Notes: generated by a model not told the origin, from the sequence alone. A DNA stretch of 64,000 bases from JAJRTE01 sp964418585 (GCA_964418585.1 CAYQMG010000072.1:156571-220570), one strand, 5' to 3'. Shown: positions 15,224 to 24,547, counted from the stretch's first letter. Numbers and translations are program-made.

Positions 15224-16777
15224 CTATTCGGGCTGCAACCCCGTGACCGGGTCGGTCGGCTCGTTGATGCAACGCACGTTGATCACCCCTTCCGGCGGCC
15301 CACAGACCTTCACACCGCTGAGAGGCCGGGTCCACACGTCCACGTGGGTATCCCCAAGGAAGCCCACACGGTTCTCGGGATCGATCTCGCCGTCGCCATC
15401 ATCGTCCAGTTCGCCATCATGCTCGGTATCCTGGTACTGAATGTCCTGATACTCCACACGCCCCGGCCAGTAGGTCTTGGTGGAATCGATCCGAACACTC
15501 CCCTGCCCGGACAGGGGGTCCACGATGGCTCCGCCGCAAAAATCCCCATCCTGATCGGTCTGGGTCCGCTCGAACCAGGTCACCATGGTCGTGTTCACGA
15601 GCGTCCGGCTCCCCGACCCATCGCTGCAGCTCACCACCAGGTAGACGTATGCCCTGGCTCGAGACCACAGGGTGATGTCCGAGCCACGCACCGGCTCCAC
15701 GTCGTTGGCATGCCGCACGTTCAAACAGACGCAGGTGTGGTCCGGTTCTACAATATCGATGGAACTCGTGCAGACCACCGGCGGCAGGTCCGGGTTGGCA
15801 GGCGAGAACTCCGGCACTTCCGCGGACAGGGTGAGGAACCCACCTTCCGAACCGTTGGCGATGGACCAGTCGTAACCTTCCACCAAATCCCAGTTGGCGT
15901 TGTTGTAGTTGAAATGCCACAGCGGAATGGTCGGCTCGACATAGTCCTCGAGCACGTCCCGGTTCTCATCGTTGAATGCGGCGATCTTTTCCGGCGAGTG
16001 CTCACCTTCGACAATGTTCTCGAGCACCACGGTCGCAGGCTTGCCCGGCACCAGCTCGAGCCTCCGGCCGTCCTGATACATGGTGGCATCGAACATCCCG
16101 AACGTCATGATGGGCTCGGTCCGATACGTGGGCGTGCCCGTTTCATCCAAAATCGGATCTCCGTTGTCGTCCCGGTTGGGACTCACCCCGTACAGGCTCC
16201 CCGGAGCCGCCTTCATGTCCTCGGCCACGTAGGGCCGGTAGGTCACGATCGACACCTCCACCGGACCGGTCACCAGTTCCCCCGTATCCTCGTACATCAG
16301 GGAATTGGGCTGGAACGTCACCGACCCCTGTCCGTCCGAAACCGTCCCCCCTTCCTCGGCGACAATCACGTCCGTGGCGGTGTAAGGCTTCATCACCACC
16401 ACCACGTCGGCAACATAGTCCTCGGGAATGGTCGCCTCCTGCACCTTGTCCGGATATCCGTCCTTCTCCGCCCAAAGCTGGACGGTCGTGGCACCGCCCA
16501 GGTCGGCGGCGGCAATCGCGAACCGGCCGTTCGCGTCCGTGATCTGCTCGATCTCCGTCCCGGGCACAAACACCTTGGCCCCGGCGATGGGCATGCTCAG
16601 GTCATCGACCACCGTCCCGATGATCCCATACTCCAGGTCCCCCAAATCATCGGCAATGGTCTCCGCGCAGCTCGTGCTGTCCGTCCCAACCGGACCACAG
16701 CTCAAAAGCACGAAACCCAGGACAGAAGTTGCTGCCAGAGCCATCAGGACCGCACGACTCCATGTGTACTTGAACAT
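15224..16777 (-). CDS. Lipoprotein with carboxypeptidase-regulatory-like domain
   Basis: Predicted lipoprotein of 517 aa. The signal peptide ends VLGFVLLSC (Cys27). Residues 50-140 form a beta-sandwich of the carboxypeptidase regulatory type (GTVVDDLSMPIAGAKVFV, then TDANGRFAIAA). A long beta-rich region follows with VTFQPNSL, typical of proteins that share a TonB-receptor-like plug/CarboxypepD module. No enzyme motif is visible, so function is unknown. The ATG at 16777 is preceded by GGAGG. It begins the minus-strand block that continues with the FGE-like and MopE genes, after a 132-base gap containing TATACT (15190-15195, minus strand) as a possible internal -10. Confidence 0.75.
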   Translation of the reverse strand: MFKYTWSRAVLMALAATSVLGFVLLSCGPVGTDSTSCAETIADDLGDLEYGIIGTVVDDLSMPIAGAKVFVPGTEIEQITDANGRFAIAAADLGGATTVQLWAEKDGYPDKVQEATIPEDYVADVVVVMKPYTATDVIVAEEGGTVSDGQGSVTFQPNSLMYEDTGELVTGPVEVSIVTYRPYVAEDMKAAPGSLYGVSPNRDDNGDPILDETGTPTYRTEPIMTFGMFDATMYQDGRRLELVPGKPATVVLENIVEGEHSPEKIAAFNDENRDVLEDYVEPTIPLWHFNYNNANWDLVEGYDWSIANGSEGGFLTLSAEVPEFSPANPDLPPVVCTSSIDIVEPDHTCVCLNVRHANDVEPVRGSDITLWSRARAYVYLVVSCSDGSGSRTLVNTTMVTWFERTQTDQDGDFCGGAIVDPLSGQGSVRIDSTKTYWPGRVEYQDIQYQDTEHDGELDDDGDGEIDPENRVGFLGDTHVDVWTRPLSGVKVCGPPEGVINVRCINEPTDPVTGLQPE

Positions 16778-17119
16778 CTTGACCTCCGTAAGTCGAATCG
16801 CCACCGCCTCCGTTCTGCGGTCTGGCAAGCTGCCGTGGCAGCGAACACGGGAACCCCACTTGGCTTCTCGTTACTCATTGTATTGCAAGACGACGGCCAG
16901 ATCAAAGAGTCTTTTTCTTTTTGCCAGGTTGCCCCCCACGTGCACTTCCCACAAAGGGTCGTGCCCCGGGGAATCTTCACGCCAGAAACGACCAACCTGG
17001 CCCACACCACCAACCCACAGCAACCTCGAGGGGACCACTTGGTAGGGCACGCATGTCCCGATCGGGACACCGGTGGGACATGGACGCCCCCACAGACACC
17101 TCGCAAAAGACGTGCTATC
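16778..17119. other. Divergent regulatory region between lipoprotein and S1 protease
   Basis: 342 bases with no gene. A T-rich patch (AGAGTCTTTTTCTTTTTG, 16907-16924) and a 16-bp perfect palindrome (17054-17069) are the notable features. Promoters for both directions must lie here, but no strong -35/-10 pair was found. Confidence 0.5.
17054..17080. promoter_or_regulatory. Candidate operator: perfect 16-bp palindrome plus extra half-site
   Basis: TGTCCCGATCGGGACA (17054-17069) equals its own reverse complement. A further TGGGACA half-site follows at 17074-17080, about one helical turn away. It lies 40-65 bases upstream of the S1 protease start and is a plausible repressor or activator site. 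Confidence 0.45.
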
Positions 17120-18445
17120 ATGAATCCCACCCTCGCTTCATCGCCGCGGAGGACTCAACTCTTGGCGCACCTCGTACCGGGCCGTTCCCCCGCTCGAGAC
17201 CGTGCGACCGCCAGGGCCGCGCTCCTGGTCTTCCTGGCCCTGTTGTTCATCGGCCTCGGCGGCGTCGCAGCCAGACTCGCCTTCCACCTGGCCACGGCCC
17301 GGCCCGAGGATGCGGGCGCCCGTTGGCAATCGGGCACGGTGAAACCCCTGCGGGCGGTTCGTGCGGCAACCTCCTCCGGTGCGCGACCCCCTCTGCCCAG
17401 CAGCACGGGCCTGTCCGGTGTTCCCGATGTCTCCAGGTGGGAGGCACTGGCGGGACGAATCCGGGACGCCGTGGTACGGGTGACGGTCCCGGAAGGCGAG
17501 GCGTCCGGCTTCCTGGTGGATCCATCCGGACTGGTGGTCACGACCTGCCACGGTATCCAGGGACAGAACCCGGTCGTGGTCCAGGCCCGGGGAGTCGAGT
17601 GGCCCGCCCAACCGGTTCGGGTCGCGCCGGCATGGGATCTTCTGCTTCTTCAGATAGATACCTCGAGCCCGGTTTCCAGCGAACACCCACTCCCCGGCCC
17701 CCCCTTCCCTGTCCTCCCTCTGGCCGACGGAATGGCCGCCCCCCCTTCCTTGCGGGCCATGGCCCTGAGCGCGCAGCAGGAGCCTGCATACGGGGTTCGT
17801 CCAGGAATCCTCCTGGAAGTCGGCTCTCCTGTTGACGCGCTGCCGTTGCTCAAGCTGGGCATGGCCATCGTGCCCGGGGATTCGGGAGCCCCGCTGCTGG
17901 ACGTGCGTGGACATGTGATCGGGATCGTGAGGGCGAGACGGGTGGACTCGAGCCACACGCCGGTGGTAGCCTATGCTGTACCATCGAACTACCTGTTCGA
18001 AGGTGCGGACGCCTTGCTGCGCGATCAGGGGAAGACCGTGCCGCTCGAGGCTCCTTTCCTGTGGCACCAGTTGCATGCTCTGGCCAACCTTGGGGAGCGG
18101 ATGGCCCCCTACGGTCCGGTCCCGGCCAGCCAGGCGTTTGTGACCGCGTCGGGCTACCTCGCAGCGGTGGTCGAGGTCCCGGGAGAAGTATCCACGTTCG
18201 GGGACCGGATTCTGGTAGACGTGACGGTGACCGGCGAGGACAACGTGCTCCTGGTCGATGCGGTGGCCGAGGGATGGACATCCGACCCGGCCCTTCGCCC
18301 TGCAGACGAAGGGGCGGCGGTCTACTTCTACTTTGAACTCGAGCCGGAGGAGTATTCAGGTATCATGCAGGCACGGCGGGTGCAGGTGGACGTGCAGTGC
18401 GATTCGCTCCCGGTGCACCGCCGCCTGCCGCTGGTGGTGGAATGA
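17120..18445 (+). CDS. Membrane-anchored trypsin-like (S1) serine protease
   Basis: The product has 441 aa: a basic cytoplasmic N-terminus (1-33), a single transmembrane anchor (34-52), a Pro/Ser-rich linker and a chymotrypsin-fold domain. The triad is His144 (TTCHGIQG), Asp173 (AWDLLLLQ) and Ser255 (PGDSGAPLL). Unlike HtrA/DegP there is no PDZ domain. A C-terminal beta-rich domain (about 330-441) of unknown type follows. It should face the periplasm. The ATG at 17120 lacks a strong Shine-Dalgarno. The same frame runs far upstream but there overlaps the antisense lipoprotein gene and is not coding. The start therefore rests on the anchor helix position. Confidence 0.8.
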   Translation: MNPTLASSPRRTQLLAHLVPGRSPARDRATARAALLVFLALLFIGLGGVAARLAFHLATARPEDAGARWQSGTVKPLRAVRAATSSGARPPLPSSTGLSGVPDVSRWEALAGRIRDAVVRVTVPEGEASGFLVDPSGLVVTTCHGIQGQNPVVVQARGVEWPAQPVRVAPAWDLLLLQIDTSSPVSSEHPLPGPPFPVLPLADGMAAPPSLRAMALSAQQEPAYGVRPGILLEVGSPVDALPLLKLGMAIVPGDSGAPLLDVRGHVIGIVRARRVDSSHTPVVAYAVPSNYLFEGADALLRDQGKTVPLEAPFLWHQLHALANLGERMAPYGPVPASQAFVTASGYLAAVVEVPGEVSTFGDRILVDVTVTGEDNVLLVDAVAEGWTSDPALRPADEGAAVYFYFELEPEEYSGIMQARRVQVDVQCDSLPVHRRLPLVVE

Positions 18446-18529
18446 AGCGCGGCGCACCGTCGCGCTTGCCTCGGGGCTTCCCGAGCGAGAGAAGCCCTCG
18501 AGTCGCATTCGAGATGGAGGGTGTCCCGG

Positions 18530-19678
18530 GTGGTTCGCGTGCGACCGGTGGTTCCGGATGATTACGAAGCGGTGACGGTGCTCTGCCGCCGGCATGGACT
18601 TCCGGCGCGGAGCCGGGAGGGCTGGGACCACCTCTGGTCTGGCAACCCGGCCCTGGCGGGGCGGGACCGTTCCTGGGTCCGCGGGTGGGTGCTCGAACAT
18701 GGGAACGAGGTGGTGGGCTACATCGGCAACGTACCGTTGCACTATGCCTTTCAAGGCCGGACTCTCCTGGCCGCGGCACTCACCTCCAGCGTGGTGGACC
18801 GCGCCTGGCGCCGTCTGGAGGACCCGCGGTATCCTCGAGCGATTCTCAAGCTGCTGGAACCCTTTTACCACCAGCCGGGGGTGGACTTCATGATGTCCTC
18901 CACGGCAAGCCGCTCCCAGGAGCGGAACCACGCCATGTTCGGGGCACGTCGGGTCCCGTCGCCCGGCTACGACGTGTCCCTGTTCTGGACAACCGATCCG
19001 GGCCGGTTCGCGCGAAGTGTCGTGGCCCTCCAGCACCTCCCGGCTGGACCGCTGCTCGCCCCCGTGCTGGCCGGCGCCCTGCACCTCGAGCACGCTGCCG
19101 GGAGCGCCATCGGGCGCCTTCGTTCCACGGGGTTCGCTCCCCGTCGGACGCGGTATCGGCTCCGGCGACGAGAAGGATTCGACCGGGCCTTCGATGACTT
19201 CTGGGAGCGTCTCCGGCGGGCCTACTCGCACCGTCTTCTGAGGGTTCGGGATGCGCGGACCCTGAACTGGCACTTTGCCGGGCCTCTTGCCGAGAAACGA
19301 GTCCGTATTCTCTGCGCCTGTCGCGATGAGGACCCGGACGCGATGGTCGGATACGCCATCTTGCTCAGGGCCGACGTGGCGGAGGTGGAGCTGACCCGCA
19401 TGAGTCTGGTCGATCTGCAGGTGTTGCCTGGACACGAAGATGTGTTGAGGGACCTGGTGGAGGCTGCCATCCAGGTGTGCCGGGCCGAGCAGGTTGCGGT
19501 GCTGGAGGCGGTGGGTTTCAACGGGGAGAAGCGAGCGAAACTGGCTCGAGGCGCGCACCGTCGCAAGCTGCCTTCCTGGCGTTTCTACTACCGGGTTCCG
19601 GACGACGCGCTCGGGCGGACGTTGCACCGGCGGGAGGTCTGGGACCCGTCTGGACTGGACGGAGATACGACGTTGTGA
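18530..19678 (+). CDS. GNAT-like acetyltransferase family protein
   Basis: About 382 aa. The N-terminal part (VRVRPVVPDDYEAVTVLCRR, then GNEVVGYIGNVPL) reads as a GNAT beta1-alpha1 and beta4 unit. The C-terminal half (LLRVRDARTLNWHF, then VGYAILL and LQVLPGHEDVLRDLVEAA) reads as a second acyltransferase-like unit. Similar tandem GNAT proteins are found near exopolysaccharide genes; the substrate is unknown. GTG at 18530 lies nine bases after GGAGG; an earlier GTG at 18521 abuts the GGAGG and is less likely. The stop codon overlaps the next ATG (TGATG), so translation is coupled to the deacetylase. Confidence 0.7.
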   Translation: MVRVRPVVPDDYEAVTVLCRRHGLPARSREGWDHLWSGNPALAGRDRSWVRGWVLEHGNEVVGYIGNVPLHYAFQGRTLLAAALTSSVVDRAWRRLEDPRYPRAILKLLEPFYHQPGVDFMMSSTASRSQERNHAMFGARRVPSPGYDVSLFWTTDPGRFARSVVALQHLPAGPLLAPVLAGALHLEHAAGSAIGRLRSTGFAPRRTRYRLRRREGFDRAFDDFWERLRRAYSHRLLRVRDARTLNWHFAGPLAEKRVRILCACRDEDPDAMVGYAILLRADVAEVELTRMSLVDLQVLPGHEDVLRDLVEAAIQVCRAEQVAVLEAVGFNGEKRAKLARGAHRRKLPSWRFYYRVPDDALGRTLHRREVWDPSGLDGDTTL

Positions 19679-20703
19679 TGCAACCTCGAGGGAGACACGA
19701 GAGCGACCGGCCGGGGACCCTGGTCGTGTCGATCGATTTCGAACTGGAATGGGGCGTTCGGGACACGCTGCCCGCGTCCGGGCCGTATCGGGCGAACCTG
19801 GAGGGGGTGCGGGAGGTGGTACCGGCGCTTTTGGACCTTTTCTCCCGGTTTGGTATCCGCGCCACCTGGGCGGTGGTGGGCATGCTGATGGCGCACGACC
19901 GTGACGAACTGGCGGCGATGCGTCCGTCCATCCGGCCGCGGTACGAGGATTCGGCCCTGGATCCCTACCGGTGGCTCGACCGACAATCCCGGGAGGACGA
20001 TCATCTCCGATTCGCCCCGGACCTGGTGGCGGCCATCGCTGAGACGCCGGGCCAGGAGATCGGCACGCACACCTTCTCCCACTACTACTGCCTGGAGCCG
20101 GGCCAGGATCGAGCGTGCTTTCGGGCGGACCTGGAGGCCGCGGTCGCCGCGGCTGCGACCCGGGGATGGCGGCTTCGTTCCCTCGTGTTTCCCAGGAACC
20201 AGGTCAATCCTGCCTATCTGGACGTGCTGCCCGCGGTGGGCCTGCGGGCCTTTCGAGCGGCTCAGGGGGGCTGGATGTACCGCCCTGGACCGGGCTTCAC
20301 CCATCCCCTGCGCCGGGCAGGACGCCTGGCGGACGCCTACCTGCCCTGTTCACGACCGGTCTGCTCCCCATGGCCTGACCCGGGCATGAAAACGGCTCCT
20401 TACGCCATCCCTGCTCACGGATTCTGGCGGCCCATATCCCGTCGCCTGGAGGCTCTGGAGGGGCTGCGTGTGCAACGGGTGCTGAGGGCCATGCGGCGAG
20501 CGGCCGATACAGGGGGCATGTTCCACCTGTGGTGGCACCCGCACAATTTTGGTGCAGCTCCCGGGCCGAACCTGGCGGCCATCTGCCAGGTTCTCCACTA
20601 CTACCGACTGCTGCACGATTCTGGACAGATGGTCTCCCGCTCCATGGGAGACCTCGCCGACGCCCTGGACAGCGGTGGAGACCCGACCACCACGGGAGAT
20701 TGA
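19678..20703 (+). CDS. Polysaccharide deacetylase (NodB/CE4 type)
   Basis: 341 aa. CE4 enzymes hydrolyse N- or O-acetyl groups from cell-wall or exopolysaccharides using a metal. Motif 1 is SIDFELEW, whose Asp-Phe-Glu resembles XrtA-associated deacetylases rather than the TFDD form. Motif 2 is EIGTHTFSHY with metal-binding His residues, and the Arg region is SLVFPRNQ. The C-terminal segment FHLWWHPHNFG contains another conserved His. There is no signal peptide, so it acts in the cytoplasm or reaches the envelope indirectly. The start overlaps the GNAT stop, and cardiolipin synthase follows after 29 bases, suggesting an envelope-modification operon. Confidence 0.88.
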   Translation: MQPRGRHESDRPGTLVVSIDFELEWGVRDTLPASGPYRANLEGVREVVPALLDLFSRFGIRATWAVVGMLMAHDRDELAAMRPSIRPRYEDSALDPYRWLDRQSREDDHLRFAPDLVAAIAETPGQEIGTHTFSHYYCLEPGQDRACFRADLEAAVAAAATRGWRLRSLVFPRNQVNPAYLDVLPAVGLRAFRAAQGGWMYRPGPGFTHPLRRAGRLADAYLPCSRPVCSPWPDPGMKTAPYAIPAHGFWRPISRRLEALEGLRVQRVLRAMRRAADTGGMFHLWWHPHNFGAAPGPNLAAICQVLHYYRLLHDSGQMVSRSMGDLADALDSGGDPTTTGD

Positions 20704-20732
20704 CCTCGAGACACGCTGGGGACCGGACAGTC

Positions 20733-22190
20733 ATGATCCTCGGACCGGACAACCTCCTGCGCACCCTGGCGGCCATCGCCTACGTGCTGGCCATGATCGC
20801 CACGGCCGTACATATCCTGTTGCGCAAGGAGGAGCCCCGGTCTGCCGCCCTGTGGCTTTTCTCCGTACTCATGGTCCCTGCCGTGGGTATCGCCCTCTAC
20901 CTCGCGTTCGGCGTGGACCGGGTGCGTCGGAAGACCTTGCTCAAGGAAGCAGGCAATCTCTACCTTCGCCAGGAGTACATGGCGCACCTGCCCCGGAGCA
21001 AGGCTGCCTACGAGTACCCGGAACGTGACGAGGAGGAAGCGTATCCCGCGGCGGAATTCCCGGCGGTACTCGAGAGATTCTGCGAGCGTCCCCTCCTGAC
21101 CGGAAATCGTGTCAAGCTGATGCTCCAGGGCGACCAGGCCTACCAGCACATGCTCGATGCCATCGACCGAGCGCAGAGCAGTGTGAATTTGCAGACCTAC
21201 ATTTTCATGGCGGACCGTGTGGGGCGGCAGTTTGCAGAGGCGATGATCCGGAAGGCCCGGTCCGGGGTGGAGTGCCGTCTTCTCTATGACGCGGTCGGCT
21301 CCATCGATTCTCTCTGGTTCCTGGACGAACTGGCCCACACGAACGTGCATGTGCACGCCTTCACCCCGCTGAATCCGCTGAAACGCCGGTGGCAGATCAA
21401 CCTTCGAAACCACCGGAAGCTCCTCATCGTGGACGGCAAGGTGGGTTTCTCGGGCGGCATGAACGTGAGCGAGAAGCACCTCGTCGACCACCCTCTGCTC
21501 ACGCGGGTGAAAGACTACCACTTCATGCTCGAAGGCCCCATCGTCCACCAGATGCAGGAATGGTTCGTGGAAGACTGGTACTATGCATGTGGCGAGAAGC
21601 TCCTCTCCGGTCGGTTCTTCCCCCCGCTCGAATGGCGCGGCGACGACCTGGCACGGGTGATCACCAGCGGCCCGGACGGAGACCACGAGGCGTTCCACCA
21701 GGTGGCCTTTGCAGCCATCGTGGGCGCCCGCTCCCGATTGTGGATCGTGAGTCCCTACTTCATCCCGGACAAGGCCATCCTGAGTGCCCTCCGGTTCGCG
21801 GCGCACCGGGGTGTGGACATCCGTCTGCTGGTTCCGCAACGGAGCGACCACCTCGTGGTCAGCCTGGCGGCCAGGACCTTCTACGAGGAATTGCTGGGAT
21901 ACGGCATCCGAATCTTCGAACGCAAGCCCCCTTTCCTCCACGCCAAGGCCATGCTGGTCGACGACGACTGGGCCGTGGTCGGGTCGGCGAACATGGACGT
22001 GCGGAGCTTTCGGCTGAACTTCGAGGCGAACCTGGAGGTGAGAAGCCGCTCGTTCGCTCGAGCCCTGCGGGTGGCGATCGAGGACGACATTCGGAACGCG
22101 GTGCCGATCTACCTTCCCACGTTCCGCCAGCGGTCGCCCGTGGTCCAGGTGGCGGAGCGGGCCTGCGCCCTCCTGAACCCCCTGCTGTGA
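20733..22190 (+). CDS. Cardiolipin synthase (phospholipase D family)
   Basis: 485 aa inner-membrane enzyme forming cardiolipin from two phosphatidylglycerol molecules. Two N-terminal transmembrane helices (about 8-28 and 38-56) are followed by two PLD domains with HKD motifs: NHRKLLIVDGKVGFSGG and LHAKAMLVDDDWAVVGSAN. Length and layout match bacterial Cls. The ATG at 20733 begins right before the first helix; the upstream frame extension overlaps the deacetylase gene and is discarded. It is the third gene of the GNAT-deacetylase cluster. It converges with the thiolase gene four bases downstream. Confidence 0.95.
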   Translation: MILGPDNLLRTLAAIAYVLAMIATAVHILLRKEEPRSAALWLFSVLMVPAVGIALYLAFGVDRVRRKTLLKEAGNLYLRQEYMAHLPRSKAAYEYPERDEEEAYPAAEFPAVLERFCERPLLTGNRVKLMLQGDQAYQHMLDAIDRAQSSVNLQTYIFMADRVGRQFAEAMIRKARSGVECRLLYDAVGSIDSLWFLDELAHTNVHVHAFTPLNPLKRRWQINLRNHRKLLIVDGKVGFSGGMNVSEKHLVDHPLLTRVKDYHFMLEGPIVHQMQEWFVEDWYYACGEKLLSGRFFPPLEWRGDDLARVITSGPDGDHEAFHQVAFAAIVGARSRLWIVSPYFIPDKAILSALRFAAHRGVDIRLLVPQRSDHLVVSLAARTFYEELLGYGIRIFERKPPFLHAKAMLVDDDWAVVGSANMDVRSFRLNFEANLEVRSRSFARALRVAIEDDIRNAVPIYLPTFRQRSPVVQVAERACALLNPLL

Positions 22191-22194
22191 TGGC

Positions 22195-23394
22195 TCAGAC
22201 AGGTTTCTGAACAGTCACCACCGTGCTGCAAATGGGCCCTCCGATGTTGAGCGTCGTGCCCACGTCGGTGTTGGCCACCTTCAATTCCTCGGGCACCCGG
22301 CCGGTGATCTGGCTGTGCACCCAGCCAATCATGGCCACACCGGTGGCGCTGATGGGATGTCCCTTGGCAATCAGTCCGCCCGACGTGTTGATGGGGCACT
22401 TTCCGTCCCGATTGGCGTGCCCGTCCATGAAGAACTGGAGCCCCTTTCCGGCGTCAGCGAACCCGGTGGTCTCCACGGCAATCGGCCCCATCACGGAGAA
22501 GCAGTCGTGAATCTCCTGGAAACCGATGTCCGCTGGAGTCACTCCGGCCATCTCGATGGCGGCATGAAACGCCTTGCGCGCGCCCACAGGCTTGAGGAGA
22601 TTGTCGCCCCTCGAGGCGATGGAGAGGCTGTCGGTCGCCTGGCCGAACCCGGCGAGGAGGGATGCCTCGGACCGGTCGATCCCCAGCCGTTTCAGGCCCT
22701 CGTCGTCGCATACCAGAATGCGCGCCCATCCGTCCGAGACCTGGGAGCACTCGAAAAGCTTGAGCGGCAACGGCGGGTCGGTGAAGAGACGGTAGCTGCT
22801 CAACACCGCTTCCGGGGTGACCGGGGCCTTGGTCTTGTGCATGTGGGCCAGCGGATTGTACGAGGCATTGTCGTAGAAGATGGGAGGAATGCAGGCAAAG
22901 TCCTCCTCGGTCACCCCGTAGGTCTTCATGTACTGGTCCATGATCACGGCGAACGCATGCGGGAAGGTGAACGGAGGGAACAGGTCCTCGGGATGGGCAG
23001 CCGTACCCAGGGCCAATCCCACCTTCTTGGAGTCCAGCTTGCCCTCCAGAGGATGCATCTTCTCCACACCGATCGCCATGCCCACATGGGCCATCCCGGC
23101 CAGGATCTGGGCGGCGCAGTCCAGCACGGCCAACCCGCCGGAATCGCACGCATTGGCCACCCCCTTGATCGACTTGTTCGTGTAGATCGGATCCATCGCC
23201 ACCAGCCCTGCAATCAGCGACTGGTCATTCAAGAGCGGGGTCAACAGCCCGGCCACCGCGATGTGATCGATCAGGTTCCGATCGATGTCGTCAAGTCCTT
23301 CTCGCCCGGCGTCCAGCAGCATCCGCTCGATCGGGTAGTTGCCCAGCTTGCCGAACTTGCTCTGCGCGTACTTGACCAGGTACAGTTCTTTCAT
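22195..23394 (-). CDS. Thiolase / SCP2-type acetyl-CoA acetyltransferase
   Basis: 399 aa thiolase-fold protein. The acylated Cys lies in VANACDSGGLAVL. The catalytic His is in GLIAKGHPISATG, and NEAF-like HDCF is replaced by IHDCFSV. The final Cys is in NIGGPICSTVV rather than the canonical CxGxG, which is typical of the SCP2/lipid-thiolase subgroup whose substrates (sterol or long-chain beta-ketoacyl-CoA) are often unknown. GGAGGAAAGC directly precedes the ATG at 23394. No beta-oxidation partner is adjacent, so pathway assignment is open. Confidence 0.88.
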   Translation of the reverse strand: MKELYLVKYAQSKFGKLGNYPIERMLLDAGREGLDDIDRNLIDHIAVAGLLTPLLNDQSLIAGLVAMDPIYTNKSIKGVANACDSGGLAVLDCAAQILAGMAHVGMAIGVEKMHPLEGKLDSKKVGLALGTAAHPEDLFPPFTFPHAFAVIMDQYMKTYGVTEEDFACIPPIFYDNASYNPLAHMHKTKAPVTPEAVLSSYRLFTDPPLPLKLFECSQVSDGWARILVCDDEGLKRLGIDRSEASLLAGFGQATDSLSIASRGDNLLKPVGARKAFHAAIEMAGVTPADIGFQEIHDCFSVMGPIAVETTGFADAGKGLQFFMDGHANRDGKCPINTSGGLIAKGHPISATGVAMIGWVHSQITGRVPEELKVANTDVGTTLNIGGPICSTVVTVQKPV

Positions 23395-23620
23395 GCTTTC
23401 CTCCTCGAGTCCATGTGCGGGCCAGCTCAAACGGTGGAACAGCGCGAGCGGTTCCTCGAACCGGAAGCGCACGCCAGCGTGATCCTGGACCGATGATTCC
23501 GTCATCGGGCAAGCTATCACCATTGCGTGGACGCATCAAGCGAGAAAGGGGTACCATTTGGAACAGACGGACAAGGGGAGCCCTCCCCGGGAGGGGAAAG
23601 CTGGAGGTTGCGAAAAAGCC

Positions 23621-24547
23621 ATGTGGGATACCATCGTGATCGGCGCCGGACCCGGAGGCGTGTCTGCGGCCATCTGGTCCCATCGCCTCGGACTGCACAC
23701 CTTGCTCCTGGACGCTCGAGACCGCGTCGGCGGCCAACTGCTCGACCTGCACGGCCAGGTGGTAGACTACCCCGGCCTGATGGCGGAAAAAGGGTACGAA
23801 CTCGCCCCCAAATTCGCTGCTCACCTCGCCGCCCTCGCCATTCCGCTCCGACTCGGCACACCGGTCCAATCCCTGAACGTCCAGTCCCTTACCCTGCACA
23901 CCGGCGATCCGGAACCCCTGCACGCCCGCGCCCTCATCCTCGCCACCGGGGCCCGACGACGACGCCTCGAGGCCCCAGGCGCCGACCGCTTGTGGGGACA
24001 CGGACTGAGCGACTCACCGACTCGTGACCTGACCCGGGCCGAAGGCAAGGTGGTCGGCGTGGTCGGAGGCGGCGACGCCGCCCTGGAAAACGCCCTCATC
24101 CTGGCCAGGGTCTGCCCCGAAGTCCACCTGATCCACCGGCGTGCTCGCTTCCGTGCCAGAGAGGGATTCCAGGATCAGATCAAGCAACGGCACAACGTGA
24201 CCCTGCACATGCGCACGGTGGTGACCGAGGTGATCGGCGATCAGACCGTCCGTGGCGTGCGCCTGCTCGGCCCGAACGGCTCCTACACCCTGGCCCTCGA
24301 GATGCTGTTCGTAAAAATCGGCGTGGTTCCATGCTCTGAACTCGTAAAGGGCCAAATGAAACTCACTCCCGACGGATACGTGATCGTGGACACCACACAA
24401 AAAACCAGTGAACCCGGCGTCTACGCGGTCGGAGACGTGTGCAACCCCATCTACTCGAGCATCGCCCATGCGGTGGGCCAGGGCATGGTGGCAGCAAAAA
24501 CGGTGGAAATGGCCCTCTCGGGCCGAGACGCGGAGGTGCAACGGTGA
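23621..24547 (+). CDS. Thioredoxin-reductase-like flavoprotein lacking the CxxC
   Basis: 308 aa FAD/NAD(P)H oxidoreductase with the TrxB two-domain layout. It has an FAD motif GAGPGG (8-13), ATGA (108-111), NADPH motif GGGDAALE with HRRARFRA, and the second FAD motif VYAVGDV. At the place of the redox-active CATC the protein reads SDSPTRD, so both cysteines are absent (Ser132 and Arg135 in my alignment by eye). It cannot reduce thioredoxin by the classical route. Ferredoxin/flavodoxin-NADP reductase-like or other electron transfer is possible. The ATG at 23621 has GGAGG 13 bases upstream. The nuclease gene follows within 14 bases. Confidence 0.88.
   Translation: MWDTIVIGAGPGGVSAAIWSHRLGLHTLLLDARDRVGGQLLDLHGQVVDYPGLMAEKGYELAPKFAAHLAALAIPLRLGTPVQSLNVQSLTLHTGDPEPLHARALILATGARRRRLEAPGADRLWGHGLSDSPTRDLTRAEGKVVGVVGGGDAALENALILARVCPEVHLIHRRARFRAREGFQDQIKQRHNVTLHMRTVVTEVIGDQTVRGVRLLGPNGSYTLALEMLFVKIGVVPCSELVKGQMKLTPDGYVIVDTTQKTSEPGVYAVGDVCNPIYSSIAHAVGQGMVAAKTVEMALSGRDAEVQR

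Noticed and set aside
15206..17119. Upstream extension of the S1 protease frame to 15206
   Set aside because: It lies antisense to a well-supported lipoprotein gene; the transmembrane anchor marks the true N-terminus near 17120.
17116..17121. TATCAT as a -10 box for the S1 protease
   Set aside because: It overlaps the chosen ATG, which would leave the start codon outside the transcript.
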